From: Lepiota brunneoincarnata
Lineage: Eukaryota > Basidiomycota > Agaricomycetes > Agaricales > Agaricaceae
Direction: 5' to 3'
Assembly (NCBI GenBank): GCA_023014365.1
Contig: JAEBUN010000001.1
Coordinates: 3,100,001-3,164,000, forward strand
DNA length: 64,000 bases
The translations under genes were made by a program, and so were the position numbers. This document shows positions 12,805 to 24,973 of the stretch, one piece after another. A model generated the notes under the pieces. The model saw only the letters and a list, made by a program, of their open reading frames with translations. It had not been told where the DNA came from and searched no databases. The first letter of the stretch is position 1. The number at the start of each line of letters is the position of its first letter.

Positions 12805-13399
12805 GACGAGAGTGCTGGGATAGTAGAGAGGCGAGCCACTGGCGAGTAGGACGGAGAGGATAAAGAAGAGGGAGAGAGAAAGAGAGATATAAAAAAAAAA
12901 GACAGAAGCGGAAGAGAGGTGTTGGTGGAGAAGAGAAAGAGAGGTAAGGGCGAATAGAAGGCCCAGCCCAACCCAACCCAACCCGTGACTTCCGCATCCT
13001 CCAAGCTTCTGGGCGCCTGTCCCCGGCCGTCCCCCAACCATTCTGGATAAACTGAATCGTCTTCTCATTTCCGTGCGGCCTCATTTTTTTCTTGAGGGTC
13101 TTTTACAGCAGCATGGCAGTGTCATACTGAATTCTGAGCTCCAGGAAACGAGGGAAGAGGGAAGAAGGGACCTCCCTCGTGGATGAGAATAGAAATGTTC
13201 GGTACTGCAATCAACGATCCGAGATCGCAACATCTTCCTTCCCACGCCTCCTATCCCTGCCTGGGCACCCACACCTAGCACAGCCAATTTCATGCAACAT
13301 AGATGTGTTATTGGTTGTGCCTGACGCATGAGAGTGCCAATTTATCCCGTCCCGAGTAGCAGGATTACACAGCAAAACGCACGATACACGAGACAGCAC
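12805..13399. other. Intergenic: promoter of regulator A, 3' flank of MED21
   Basis: The plus strand shows a long purine-rich tract (about 12840-12960, CT-rich on the coding strand) and an A11 run near 12890. Such pyrimidine tracts are common upstream of basidiomycete genes. No coding sequence is supported. The open frames in the tract are low-complexity. Confidence 0.4.
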
Positions 13400-13983
13400 T
13401 CAACCGACTCGGTCAAACCCAATCAAATCTACGTCCGTCTCGGACAACATCAACTTGAGCACCTCCGAAACCTGGGAGTGCAAGTCCTCTGGCCAGAAAG
13501 TCGCATCATTCGACAAATCATCCTCGAATGTTTACCCACTTACTCGTACGGTTAACAGCCCTCAGATATTCCTCATTAGCCACCTTCATCTCCTCTTCAA
13601 GCGCCTCTAACCTCCTTGCCTACACCCATCAGCCAGGGGTCGACAATATGAAAGAAAAACACACCTGCGCCTCCTCAGGCTCTGGCTCCGGCAAAGAATT
13701 GATCAGATAATCAACCTGCTTCGCCTTGACAATCAAATCCATCACCAGTTCCCTCTTGTTCGCCTCAAGCATCTCCGGCGTATCGTATTTCTCCGGGTTG
13801 CGCTGTTTCGTAACCGGCACTTCAGGTGAGACTTGCAGAAAATTCGAGCGGGTGGTCAAGTAGGCTATCGTGTTTGACATGATTACGAGCAGCTGGCTGT
13901 GTGTTTAACATCGGCTAGACACAGAATACTGCGCATCAACTCACTTGTTGAATTTCATCCTGAAGCTGAGTTATACGGTCCAT
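13400..13983 (-). CDS. MED21: Mediator complex subunit MED21 (Srb7)
   Basis: MED21 is a small coiled-coil subunit of the Mediator middle module that contacts RNA polymerase II machinery. The start at 13981-13983 opens MDRITQLQDEIQQ, the usual family opening. After an intron the protein reads LLVIMSNTIAYLTTRSNFLQ, then MLEANKRELVMDLIVKAKQV and DYLINSLPEPEPEEAQ. Another intron leads to RRLEALEEEMKVANEEYL, and the last exon ends in VDLIGFDRVG with TGA at 13400-13402. Three introns are placed, with acceptors gccag, gggtgtag and ggccag. An in-frame ATG seven codons upstream is possible but less like the family. The gene sits between two paralogous zinc-cluster regulators, all on the same strand. 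Confidence 0.93.
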
Positions 13984-14780
13984 ATGCGTTAGTTCCTGCA
14001 GCATTGCGCTGCCCTGGCAGCTCCTGTTGACCAATTCGGGCGTTTGCCACAAGTAGAGTTTACGTGGCGTATGCACCAATCTTCACTCGAAGCTGAAGTG
14101 TACAGTAAGATTAGATGTGTTGTCCCATTAGAAATTCCGATCATACCACACTGGTACAAATACACAACAATATGGAAAAAAAAGAGAGAACGTCGACCTA
14201 ACAAAACGAAGGGAGTAGGTAGGAATCCGAAGATGTTCAGTGTTCAACTCTACGTGACACAACCAAGTAAATCCGAGACCCCTAAATGTCCTTTTTGGAT
14301 TTTCGAACGTTCGATAGTCCACAACCTGCTGCCAATCACTCCACGGATTGCAGCCTCCCCATTACTGACCGACCACACGGAGGTGACCTAATCAGCCAAG
14401 GCCGGGCAACCAAGCAATCCGATAATCAGGAAACACAACGATATCCGCCCCCCGTTTCCTCGCATCGGGTTGTCTCGTGATGTGCATCCCTGACATGCAA
14501 CATCATCCAAGCCCGACATCTGACAACCCATCCAATCGTCCCCTGTCCCGACTCGGCCTCCATAGAGATCCAACGAAGAGAATGAAAAAGACACGCTGGG
14601 CAGGCTTGATCGCCGTATCAACGGATACAACACACGTAGGCATCCACGACGAGCCAGCAACCTTGTCAAACACCACCCTTCTTCCCTTCACCCTGTGACA
14701 GCCACTTTAACAGAAAATGCCGGTTGCACTTCGAAGCCACCCATCACCAACAATGGTCCAACCCACTCCCCAACTTCCTC
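13984..14780. other. Intergenic: MED21 promoter, 3' flank of regulator B
   Basis: About 0.8 kb without a supportable gene. Open frames such as plus 14044-14391 show no family resemblance and no plausible splice partners. The sequence should contain the MED21 promoter and the 3' untranslated region of regulator B. Confidence 0.4.
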
Positions 14781-17700
14781 TCAGTAAAACACCATGAAAC
14801 TCTGATCGTTGTTCGAGTTCAGCGCCCCAAGTTCAAAGTTGATCGTTTCTACAACCGGCAACTTGGACGTCATCAACGGGAGCGTAACGGGCAGCGCCGA
14901 CGCAGGTAACACCGCCACAGAAGCCCCCATCGAATACAATCCGGTCCCACCACTAGAGCCGTTGGTATAAACGGGTGATCCTGCTTTCGAGTAGCCGTTT
15001 CCACCATATGGAACTCCCACCCCTCCGTTGGAATATCCAGGGTACCCCCCACCATTGCCATTTGTGTGGGCAAACGTTGGAGAAGACATACGGCTACCAT
15101 TCGTGCTCCTCCCATACAAACCCGGGCTGGGACTAGGGCTCATTCCGCTCCCATGGAGGCTCGAATACACTCTCCCGTTACTCGCAACATGACCGTTATT
15201 GAACATCCCATACCCAACACCCACACCACTACCCCCGTTGTTTATGTACCCAACGGGCGGTACTTCTGGCAGCACTGGAGATGTGGCATTGATCACTGGT
15301 GGCGGACTCCACTCGTGGGATGGTGGACATTCAACAACCGCCATTGGCGCTGTACCCTGCCCTCCAGGTTTTGCACCAGGGCCGCCAGCGGCTTGCGTGT
15401 GTTGCTGCTGTAACCGACTGTTGGAACAGCTGCAGGGCTTCCTCATCGGGAACATGGCCTTGGCTATTTGATGCACCTCAGCGATACATTGTGCAAGGCT
15501 CTGATGAGTGTGGATGAAGGGATCCTCGGGTTGGGTGGCAGGCGATCGTCTGCTATCAACCTCGTCTCCTGGAGGAGAGGACGAGGACATGTCGTCCGTG
15601 ATGTGGCGAAGAACAATCGTTGGTAGTTCCTGACCGTTCGCCCACCGGTTGTAAATGTCGTTGGCTTTGTCCACCATTGTCTCGAGTATAGGCTGTGCCG
15701 AGCTACAGGTGAAAAAGGCCCCTCATGCTACATCGGCGATACGGTACTTACCACAACCTGTAGGGCCCTGGGGCATGTCTCCTTCGCAGCCCTGAACAAA
15801 AGCCGAGCCCTCTCAAGCTCTTGCAGAGCTGCGGGTGACAAACAAGTAAACGGTGCACGCGACACCAACAAACATAACGCGATCTACGGCACGTTCAGCA
15901 ACTAGGGGAACAGTTGACAAGAAGTCCAAGAACAACTTACGGCAGCCGAAAAGGCATTCGACCAATACCAGAGTATTCTGGCTGTCAGCTCTGGCTCACG
16001 CTGGTACAATTCCTGCACTGTTGCAATCATTCTTGAGGCGCTCAAGAATACTGCCACAACCGAGGGCGCATACTTGTGCCGTCGGTTGAAGGCTTCCTCT
16101 GGTCCGCTCAACGCACGGATGAAGTATGAGCGGTGAAGCTGTAAGAGGACTAGATGTCGACAAACAACTTTGTCAGCATTCTGGATAACGAGGTGCCAAG
16201 GAGAGACGTACCAGCCTCTAGCGCAGTGCTCAATGATGCTCTCTGCATGACCAGGGATCTTGATGTGAGCCTTTCTTTGTTTCTCAATGGTGCAGGAATG
16301 GAGAAGTCCCGAATTCGTCGGTCGAGATCCAGTACGGCCCGATACTCAAGGGCTGGCTTGGCGATGGCATCAAGCACAGGTACAAGACATTGTTGATAGC
16401 AAGCATGCTTCCATTCTTGAACTTGGAATACAGATCAGAGCGGTTGGAAAAGAAAAAGCTAAAAATGGGAACATACAGTGATGCAACGATTCGTTGGGAT
16501 CACACTCATCATCTGGGATATAGGATGGTTTAGGGCAATCCATGTGATGGATAGACAGAGAGGGGGGTCTGCCAAGTGATAGAGACTAGAAGAGAATGTC
16601 AGGACACGTCGACGGAGAGTTTGTTCAAAGACTCACCAGCCGAGCATCGAGATACAATAGCTCCCAGAATAATGCTCTCCTCTTTTCCACCTCCTCTGGT
16701 ATAACCTTGGACTTGCCTCCATTCCGATCTGTGATATGATGATTAAGATGAGGACGCTTGCTTCGCACAGATACTCACGCAATCCAATCTGAAAATGTCT
16801 AGATCAATACGGCTAACTATTTGCCGGTCAAAATTACTCACGCTTTGTGCAAGTTTCGCCACTAGTCCCATTATCCCCCATGCCTCTCCAACAGCTTTCT
16901 TACCGTCGCTCCATACGGCAAGGAACCACACCTCGTAGAACAAAGCAAGTACTGTTTCAACATTGGTTTCCTCCATGATCGGGACTTCGCAGAGGGAGGC
17001 ACGTCCGAGGGCATGATAGTGGGAGGCCCGGGATTCGGCATCAAGGTGGACAAGGTGGGTCGAGTTGGTGATGGGTGGCGAATGTGGCGAACGAGAAGAA
17101 GGGGTTAGGGGAGGAGAGGCATGCATTGAGGGTGGTGAGGGCGAGGATTTCGGAGAGGGAACATCCACAATACAAGCAACGGCAAGGATCATTAGCAAAA
17201 GAGCTAGCCGACGAGGGTCTATCTCGGTGATTGGTTTTGGTTGGTGGTCCGCTGAAGGAGAGTATATATGGTGGAGAAGATTCGGGAAGAAAGTTGTAGG
17301 AGGGGTGCGGATTGTATTGCCAAAGGGCATTTTGCTTGGCCTGGTCCCACAGTCGCTGCGCTTCCGCCCGTGAGGGAAGTTGAGCGCGAATGTGTTCTCG
17401 CATAACGAGGTTACGCTCTGGGTCACTCTCGAGATTATTGGATAGAGGAAAGGAATAATTGAGGCGCTGGATGTCCGCTTGGACAGCGGCGATGTTGATA
17501 GTGGTCGTCCTCTCCTGTACATAGTTTTTAGGGGGTGCATGGTTAGCTCAGCTAGAGCTGGACAGGCGATGAACCACATACTGATTTTGCCAGCCCATCG
17601 ACTTGCATTGACATGTCCTCACTTGCTGCCCTCTCAGTCGCCGCCCGAGTCCTGTGCCTTTTCTCTCATTCTCCGAGGTAACGCCGTTGAGCTTCTTCGT

Positions 17701-18553
17701 GTCGTCCGACGCGTTAGGACCACCGCCATTACTCGAATATAGGCCCATGGTACTCTTGACTGTCAGGAACTCGGGGACCAACAAGGAGGAATCTGGGTCG
17801 GTTCTCTGAAGGGCATCTTCAAGCTGACGGATCCGATCACTCATTTCCTGAATTTTTGCATGGAGTTGCTCAGTGTTGGCCAAGATAAAACGCGTGCCTT
17901 TGCCAGACACAAGGACGCCTGGACACACAAGTAGTTGTTTTTTGAGTACCCGGAATGAGAGTATGCATATTGAGTCGCACCATCAGGGCAAATTTCGGCG
18001 CAGCCGCGTTTCTGGGAGAATTTGATTGGGTGAGCTGATGGGGTTGAAATTCCGAGTGCATATGACAAACATACCTTGCAAGAGGCACAGGGAAAATTGC
18101 GATCACACTACGCGATTGGCAATTCGGGGGTGAGTTCAGGGTCAGAGGCTGGTCATATGTACACATTTAAAAAACGGGGGAACACGAACCTTAAGCTTAA
18201 GCCTTGTGAAGGGAGACGATCATGCAATCAGTTTTGTTTTTTTATTCGGCAGTCTAACTGGCAGGTGAGGATGGGGGAAAGAAGCGATGCTCACCTGCGA
18301 CACTCGCAACAAGAGAGTGGGGCCTGGGTAACAAGATGAGTACGTGACGATCAGAGTGGGGTGAAGGTGAGCTTGGCACCTTCTTTCCGCCAGGTTTCTT
18401 GTTGAGGAGACCATCTGCAATGAATATGTGGTCTACTGGCTGGGGCGGGTGTGGCGGCAGGGTCTGGAGTGGGAGCTGTTGGGATTGGTCCTGCAGGGGA
18501 TTGTCTGTGGTCTTTCGCTGGCGCTTGAGAGGACGGGCAGGGGTGTCTGCCAT
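14781..18553 (-). CDS. Zn2Cys6 fungal-specific transcription factor B
   Basis: A paralog of regulator A. The ATG at 18551-18553 opens MADTPARPLKRQRKTTDNP. The spliced zinc cluster reads CCECRRLKLKCDRNFPCASC then KKRGCAEICPDG, with the same spacing as A. The linker is a coiled-coil-like stretch (LHAKIQEMSDRIRQLEDALQ). Fungal_trans-like segments follow (DPRRLALLLMILAVACIVD, HYHALGRASLCEVPIMEE, DGKKAVGEAWGIMGLVAKLA). The C-terminal third is rich in Gly, Ser, Asn and Pro and ends in INFELGALNSNNDQSFMVFY, aligning with the A ending NFDYGALTADLEETSYMAWF; TGA is at 14781-14783. Many introns are present, and a 13-nt microexon (18190-18202) lies inside the cluster as in A. The role in the cell is not evident. 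Confidence 0.88.
18190..18202 (-). other. 13-nt microexon in the zinc cluster of regulator B
   Basis: A 13-nt exon with acceptor tcacaag before it and donor gttcgt after it encodes the end of an Arg codon plus LKLK, exactly as in the paralog at 12482-12494. The conserved position shows the split predates the duplication. Confidence 0.8.
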
Positions 18554-21028
18554 GGTGCGTGTTTTCCGGAGAGAGGGCAGGGGAGGGAAGAGAGGACAGA
18601 GTTGGGTGTATGTGTAACTCTGCTGACCAATCCACCGTGATCCTAAAATAGCTCCATCACAATTATCACCGTCCCTCGCGAAATTCGCGGACGGCTCACA
18701 CTACTCGAGTTCTGTACGACATGCCGCCAGCTCTTCCCGCTTGTGCCTGTCCACTACCCCGTCCTACCCCCTCTGTCCCGCTGCCTCCCCTGGTCTCCCC
18801 CTTCCCTTCCTTTCCTTCGCTGTCCAAGGGAGAGACAATCACTTCTCTCTCCGGAACTATCCTATCATTCGATGGTGACTGGAAGCAGTGCAACTGCCCA
18901 GTTGCTCCATATCACCCACGCCTAAATCACCGCGTTTCAGCCCTTTATAGTATTTCGCCCACCATCTCCGCGGATTTGTTCCCGTGACACGCCTTCTCAT
19001 TGTATGTTCTTGTTCCCCAACCAGTCTACTCTCTCCCTTGCACCCTATTAATACCCCCCCAATGCCGTGACCCGCCTAACGATTTTTATTTCTCCATACA
19101 TTCCTTCATCCGACCCACCTTGAAGCCCCAAAGCCGACGCTGGCAGTTAGCTCGGCGCAAGTGGCAAAACTATGCCGCGACTCTCTAGAGCCCTTCTCAA
19201 TATTAATTCCTGTCTTCTAGGCACATCTCTCTCCGGCGGCCGGCCTGTGAACGGGGCCAAATATACATACGCCTCCTATCCGGAGACTTCCATCTACAGA
19301 CGGCTATGATGTTCTCTCAAGACAATCATGACTGTCCACCCGGTTCTTTGATTGGAATACCTCGACAAGGGAATCGTGGGTTTTTCCCTCCACTCCCACA
19401 GAGCTAAAATATTTCCGTCCTGCGCAACTCACCAGCTTCTCCTCGCCTTGCGTCATGAGGGGGGGCTATCCGCACCCCTGGTAAATGACTCCGCCCCCTT
19501 CTTCTCCCCATCCCTCGTGGCTGACAACTAGTGGAGGAAGCCCCCGTTGTCAATCAGTGGGATTTTAATCCGTACCGGGCGGCCCCTCATCATTCCGTGA
19601 TATAAACACCAAGTGTTTGGGTAGGCACTTTCGTTCCATAACGGCCTAGTTCCTCTCACACTACCACCAATGCCACACCCCTGGACAGGTTACGCCCGAT
19701 ACTTAGACCCTGCTATTGGTCACTTGCGATGTTGGGAGCATATGCAACGAACAAACTCCTAACCCGTATCTCCGTCTTCGAGCAATCAATGATAGAGATG
19801 GATAGATGGGGGCTCCATCAATCAGAAATCATCTTTTGGGACTTTTCTGCACAAGGTCGTGCTAATTCTGTATATTTCGGGCACAACGCGCGGCGGGAAT
19901 ATCGATGGCCCACTGGTGGCAGACGTGGCAGAGTCTGGCAGACGGCCGCCCTTGATATATGTACCTATGCACATCCACGAGCCCATTTGGTCCCAGCCAC
20001 GATTTTAATTCCCTATTATCTCCTGAAAGATCCAATGTTGATGTATTTGAAATTAAGGCGGAAAAAAGTGCATCCCACCTATGCTTACCAACGCATCATC
20101 GTATAGTCTTTGACCCTGACAGCGCAACTCGATGACCGGGCCTTTGCTTGATGGTAAGGGGAGGACACAAGTCTCGATGCTCACCGCAAGGCACTATCGG
20201 GACTCGAAACTGGGTTTTGGGAAATTTTGATCAGAATCCTGAATGATAATCACTACACTATAGCGCCAGTGTTTTTTTTTTTTACTATATGTAGACAGTA
20301 CGCACGGACCCCACCGATTGGTTTACCCCGCGTTCAAATGGGGGAAACTCCAAAGGGAGGACAATAACCTTTAGAGTTTGACCCAGTGGGCATGGAGTCA
20401 GAGGGGCAGTACATACACTAACCCAAATAACACTACATTTCGTCATGAACTCCACTCGCGCTCAATTTCCGAAGGAGACAATTATCATGGCAAACGTCCC
20501 CCCTCGTCGTCCGAATTAGCCAAAAATGCTCATGAGGCGCCTACAACATTCGTCAAATTTCTTGCGCTAACACAGTCGGGCGCTTTGTGTCGCACGAGTC
20601 ACGTGATAAAACCACATGACGGATCACGTTGAGACGCGCACACAAGCGAAAACTCTTGCGTCATTGACCCCTATCCCAGGAATGGATTCATCCCAAACCA
20701 GAATAAATCGTCATCATGTTGCATTGGCGTAAGGCAAAGACAGCAGCGATCGGAAAATACCAAGAGACAAAAAGAGAAGCAGAAATGAGCCAATGAACAG
20801 GTATAGTACACGTCAAAGAAAACATCAGTGTTCTTTAGAAGCTGTGCGTCAAGGTCCGTGATATAGAGATGCAGTTAGAAAACAGAGGAAGGCGAGGGGG
20901 TGCGTAAGGGAAGAAGTGGCTAGTGTTATCATGTACCATCAAGCTAGTCATGACATGTCGGATGACAAAATGGAGGGTGAAACGTAGAGTTATTGTGAGG
21001 ATATGAAAACTCCACGGTTGTGGGACCC
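18554..21028. other. Long gene-poor interval
   Basis: About 2.5 kb without a convincing gene. A CT-rich stretch (18720-18840) is the likely promoter of regulator B. A 125-codon open frame at 19729-20106 (plus) has an ATG but no family resemblance, no signal peptide and no repeats, so it is not called. A T11 run lies near 20274. The region 20640-21028 is probably the 3' flank of the Kre9-like gene at 21029. No transposon ends or RNA genes were seen. Confidence 0.4.
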
Positions 21029-21977
21029 TTAGATTAACAATATCAAAACCAATGGTGCTGAAATAATGGACCACATCCTCAAGTTGTGGACGGACCAAGC
21101 AGCACTGGTCGAAGCTGACGCGGGTGCTGCAGTACCCCCCTGACTAGGCGTCTGCGACACGACCAACGATGAAACCGGTGCAGTAGCTGTTGTTTCAGGT
21201 ACACTCGCAGAAGTAGAACTAGTGCCCTCCGTCGTAGCCGATTCCCCACCTGTGATTTGAGTCCCCGAAATTGGAATAGGCGTGGTTATAAGGGTCGAAG
21301 AGGCAGCACGGACAGTGGCCGACGACCTTGTGGACGATGTCTTCGAACCTTTTGCAATAGAAGTGATAACAAAGGTAGGACTCGTATTCCCAGAGTCGCC
21401 CATCACTAGCAATACGATAGTGAACAGCTGTTCATCACTGAAAATATGAGCTACTCACAGACGATGAGGTAGTCATCGCGATCAGGGACGTCAGGGACAG
21501 TAATAGTCACCTTTTCCGTCTCGAAGTTTGAAACCCTGGGCCAGAGGATGCTCTAGAAGAGAGAAATAATAGTGAGAACGCAGGCAAGGGAAAGGAGCAA
21601 CCATTGAGCCACTTAGAGATGAGTGATGGTGGACCGAGGGGGCAGAGGTAGTGGAAGTAAGTCATTAAGCTTACCCAATTGGAGGTTTAAACTATCGTTC
21701 TCCAGATGACCAAGAATAACGCGACCAGTTGGGTTGGTGATTTGCGAATCCGGGGGAAGGTCAGAAGTATCCCTAAAAACTCGTTTTGAACAAACACGGG
21801 GCACCGTGAAAAGGGCATCTCAACTTACCACGTCACGGTCTCTTTCGTACCCACAGCCCATACGGTGCCATTTTTGGGATTGGTGATATGGGGGCTAACG
21901 ACGTCTCGCTCAGAAAGCGGGAAACCCAATACGATGGAGAATAGAAGTGAAAAGTAAAGGGCTGCTATAGCGAGCAT
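21029..21977 (-). CDS. Secreted Kre9/Knh1-like protein with predicted GPI anchor (far-left copy)
   Basis: The start at 21975-21977 opens a signal peptide (MLAIAALYFSLLFSIVLG). The mature part has the Kre9/Knh1 N-terminal domain pattern: SPHITNPKNGTVWAVG, then VTWDTSDLPPDSQITNP, RVILGHLEN and, after an intron, a GDSGN-SPTFVIT segment. Introns separate VTW from DTS and precede GDSGN. A Ser/Thr/Ala-rich region follows and the C-terminus is hydrophobic (WSIISAPLVLILLI), as in a GPI-attachment signal; the stop is at 21029-21031. The family is linked to cell-wall beta-1,6-glucan assembly in yeasts, but in basidiomycetes its function is largely inferred. It is one of four family members here, and the only one with a Ser/Thr stalk and GPI-type tail. 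Its closest match in the window appears to be the copy at 38839-39505. Confidence 0.85.
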
Positions 21978-22972
21978 CACAACTGGCGGTGAGCGAGGTG
22001 TCGACGTGGACCGTGGTGGGAGAACAACGTCGAAGACCGTATGTTCGGAACCCTCCACCTTATGTATATTCGGCAATTCAAAAATCATGTGACAGGGAAG
22101 TTCCAGAACAGTTGACAAGTGACAGGTGCGCTTCACTCGAATGGTGATAAGAGTGTGTCCTTTCTCATGGGCAGATGTTGAGGTGGAGTATTAATTCAAT
22201 GTAGGCTGCATACGCGTTCAGAGCGAGTTGGATCTGACAGTAACAATGTTGGAAGCACGGACTGTACCCAGTGCTGAGGCCCTTCTCTGGCCCCAATCTT
22301 GCCATTCCTAGAAACGTTCGTGGGGCAAGGTCTCGGAATCTCATCAACAGAAGAAGATGGAGGAGACAATAGCTCAATAGCCACAAGTACACACATGCAG
22401 AATGAATGGATCAGAAGGCCAGCCCAAAATACTCACCTTGTGACAGTCAGCGCCAATTGAAACATCAAAATCTTTGCCGGAGTCTATTCATTCACCAGAC
22501 CAACGAAGCAACCTCCTACAGTGCGTGTTTTTCATAAGCTTAGTACCCTTGGTCCATGGTACCTCTAGATCGGCGGGACTGAAGTGTCACCCGGCAGCAC
22601 TCTTACAGAATCGTGATGCCTTGAGTAACGCTCAATGTTGGATCCTCCCTCAGGTTTTATTGATGATCTCGCTTCCATTGGATCCGAATAGCTGAATTTA
22701 TATTACTTAGTCGAGGAAGATACAGGAATGGGAGGTAGAGGGGGAGTATACAGGACAAGAGTGACTATTAGTGGAAGGATGTATGTTACCCGAATGTAGC
22801 CGGTAAGTATGATACAGTAACAGACGACAAAGTGTCCCCCAGGAGGCCAGGGTCAGAAAGATACAAGTCCGTGGAAGTCTTGGCAAAAAATGCGGGGGAA
22901 ACTCAATGGCCAGGCGTTTCCAACTTTTATGTTCTGGCCACAACTTGACTTTGAACGCGCCAAAGTGCCAGC
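21978..22972. other. Intergenic between two Kre9-like genes
   Basis: No gene is supported. The open frame upstream of the 21977 start (to 22136) is the same frame extended into the leader and lacks a better start. Frames in 22165-22700 have no family resemblance. Confidence 0.4.
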
Positions 22973-23523
22973 TCAAGCCACAATGGAAAAAGTAGGACCA
23001 TAGTTTCCAGAATCCCCCATGACTGGGCAACGGGGTGAGTTGCAATACTTCGGTCCACGAAGAGCCATTACTCACGAACGAGTTGGTAGTTATTTCCAGG
23101 TGCAGTGTTCTTTGGGATGGTGACGTTGAGCTTGCCAGTCATGATACTGAACCCTTGTGCAAGAGGGTTGTCTATGAGGGATGTTAAGCTGGGCTGGACC
23201 ACTTGGATAACTATGTTGTCTGTACCGAGGTTCAGAAGCCGGTGGTTCCGAGCCAAAATGAGACGGCCGATGGTGTTGGTAATCTGCCTCGGCGCAGAAG
23301 AGGTATCCCTGCGGAAAGTTTGGTGAGCAACCGGAGTTCATTACGGATAAAAGAGCATCTCCGCTCACCAAGTGACCTGATGGGTTTGACCAGCTTTCCA
23401 TATCATTCCTGCGGTAGGGGTACGCAAGGGAGGAACGAACACATCCCTTGAGCCTACAGGAACGCCAGAGACAACGAGCGCGAAGGTGAGGACGGCAAAG
23501 ACGATGGTCATGAAGGTTCTCAT
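22973..23523 (-). CDS. Small secreted Kre9/Knh1-like protein (near-left copy)
   Basis: The ATG at 23521-23523 starts a signal peptide (MRTFMTIVFAVLTFALVVSG), followed by PVGSRDVFVPPLRTPTAGMI, then VTWDTSSAPRQITNTIGRLI, LNVTIPKNTAPGNNYQLV and a last exon MGDSGNYGPTFSIVA ending in TGA at 22973-22975. The whole protein is little more than signal peptide plus one Kre9/Knh1 domain of about 110 residues, and there is no Ser/Thr stalk or GPI tail. Three introns sit at the positions used by the other copies (after VTW and before MGDSGN). It is transcribed away from RIF1 copy A and shares the upstream interval with it. Confidence 0.82.
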
Positions 23524-24973
23524 CGTGTTCAGATTATCTTGTGGGGGATGTCTCGGCGGGATGAAAAGGAGGGCTCGTCGGCTGGTGAGGAGCATCGTAT
23601 CCCACTTGATGCCTTTATACCTGAAAGACTCACCATGTCTTCGTCTATCACAGATCGTTGGACTGCTTGTAAGGCAGAGTCCGGAAGCAAAAGAAAAGCT
23701 TGACGAGGCGGCGTTGGAAAGCCTTCCTGTGTGGCCATGTGGTCGGTACAGGTGATGAGCTTGATGTCAACGAAAGCCTAGAGGAAGGCTTCTCTGGCCA
23801 TTTATGTCCTCACTCTAGGCTATGATCTCACAGCACTGGCAAATCCTCACCTCATTTGCCGTCTTCCTGACGTCTCTGCATCAAATTGACGTTCTATTGC
23901 AGCACTTGAATCTTGGGTCTCACGTTTGTGATCTTGGCTCGTACGGGAGCGTCCATGCCTTCTATGGGGTACTCTGTCGCTGCGGGCTACAGGTACCGTT
24001 CTGGTTAGGGTGAGGGGAAGCACAGGTGTCTGGGTAGCGTCAGGTTAGAAGTTCCCCTCGAGTGTGCGGTCTCAGCATAGCTGGGCAGTGATAAACGCGT
24101 ATTTTGCGAACGACAAAGGGGGCGATCGATGCTGGAGCGCTAACTAATGAGCGCCGGTGGATGAGGAACGGATTCCAGAGCTTGAAGTTAACAGCTCCAA
24201 GTTGTTCCAAAGCTTTGGTCCTGCGGCTGTCGCACTAACTTTGGATAGTATCTGCCTGTCGCATCCTCCTCAAGGATAACTCCGTGGCTCTCGTGTGGGT
24301 ATGGCACAGCAGCTATTGTCAGCCGGAGCCAACGGAAGGTGTCCCTCATTATCCAGTTTGGCCGTCTGTCGTCCTTGGAGCTCTAGTTTTCTACATAGAC
24401 CTGGTCTTTTACTCAGGGTCCCATCATTCATATCCGGTATCGATGAAGAATGTTTTATCCTCTTTATGCCGATGCGCTTCCAACATCGATGCCTGTGGCG
24501 TTAAGCCCCTCGCAGAAGCCAGTTCAGTGACGTGGCAGGACGGGTGTTTTGAGGTCCAAAAAGTACCAGCCCCTCCAATGAATGGTTAGCTCCCTCACAT
24601 GCCGCCTGAGACCAGCTAGAACACTAGAGTCGGTGCTGTGTTATGGGAGTACTGGCAATAGATCGTCTCAGGTGAAGATAATGGGCGGAGCTTATCTTCT
24701 CGTTCGGGAGGCATGTATGCACTGTAATGTACGTACGAGAACTTGTGACTAAGAATAGGACTAAGATAAGATGACCGACAGTCACGCGCATGATACTAAA
24801 CAAGGCCAAATATCGCGTCGGTACGCGTTTATGGTCACACTAGCAATTTAAGTCCTCGTCACGCGTGACAGGTCGCTCCTTCGCGTCTTGGCTCTGGACT
24901 GACCAGGCTGCGTACCGCGCTCCCTTATTTATTCTCTCTCTCTTCCCTATCTATTCTGGTGCACTCGTCCAGC
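23524..24973. other. Divergent intergenic region, Kre9-like gene and RIF1 copy A
   Basis: About 1.45 kb between two divergent starts, so it should hold both promoters. Open frames here (for example plus 24284-24589) resemble nothing. A CT-rich stretch with TTATTTATTCTCTC precedes the RIF1 start at 24974. No repeats or RNA genes were seen. Confidence 0.45.

Noticed and set aside
12526..13068. N-terminal extension of regulator A upstream of 12804
   Set aside because: The frame is open to 13068 but passes through a low-complexity CT-rich tract. The ATG at 12804 gives a normal N-terminus.
19729..20106. 125-codon plus-strand open frame in a gene-poor interval
   Set aside because: Composition and content look random, with no domain, signal peptide or repeat. 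Length alone is not enough.
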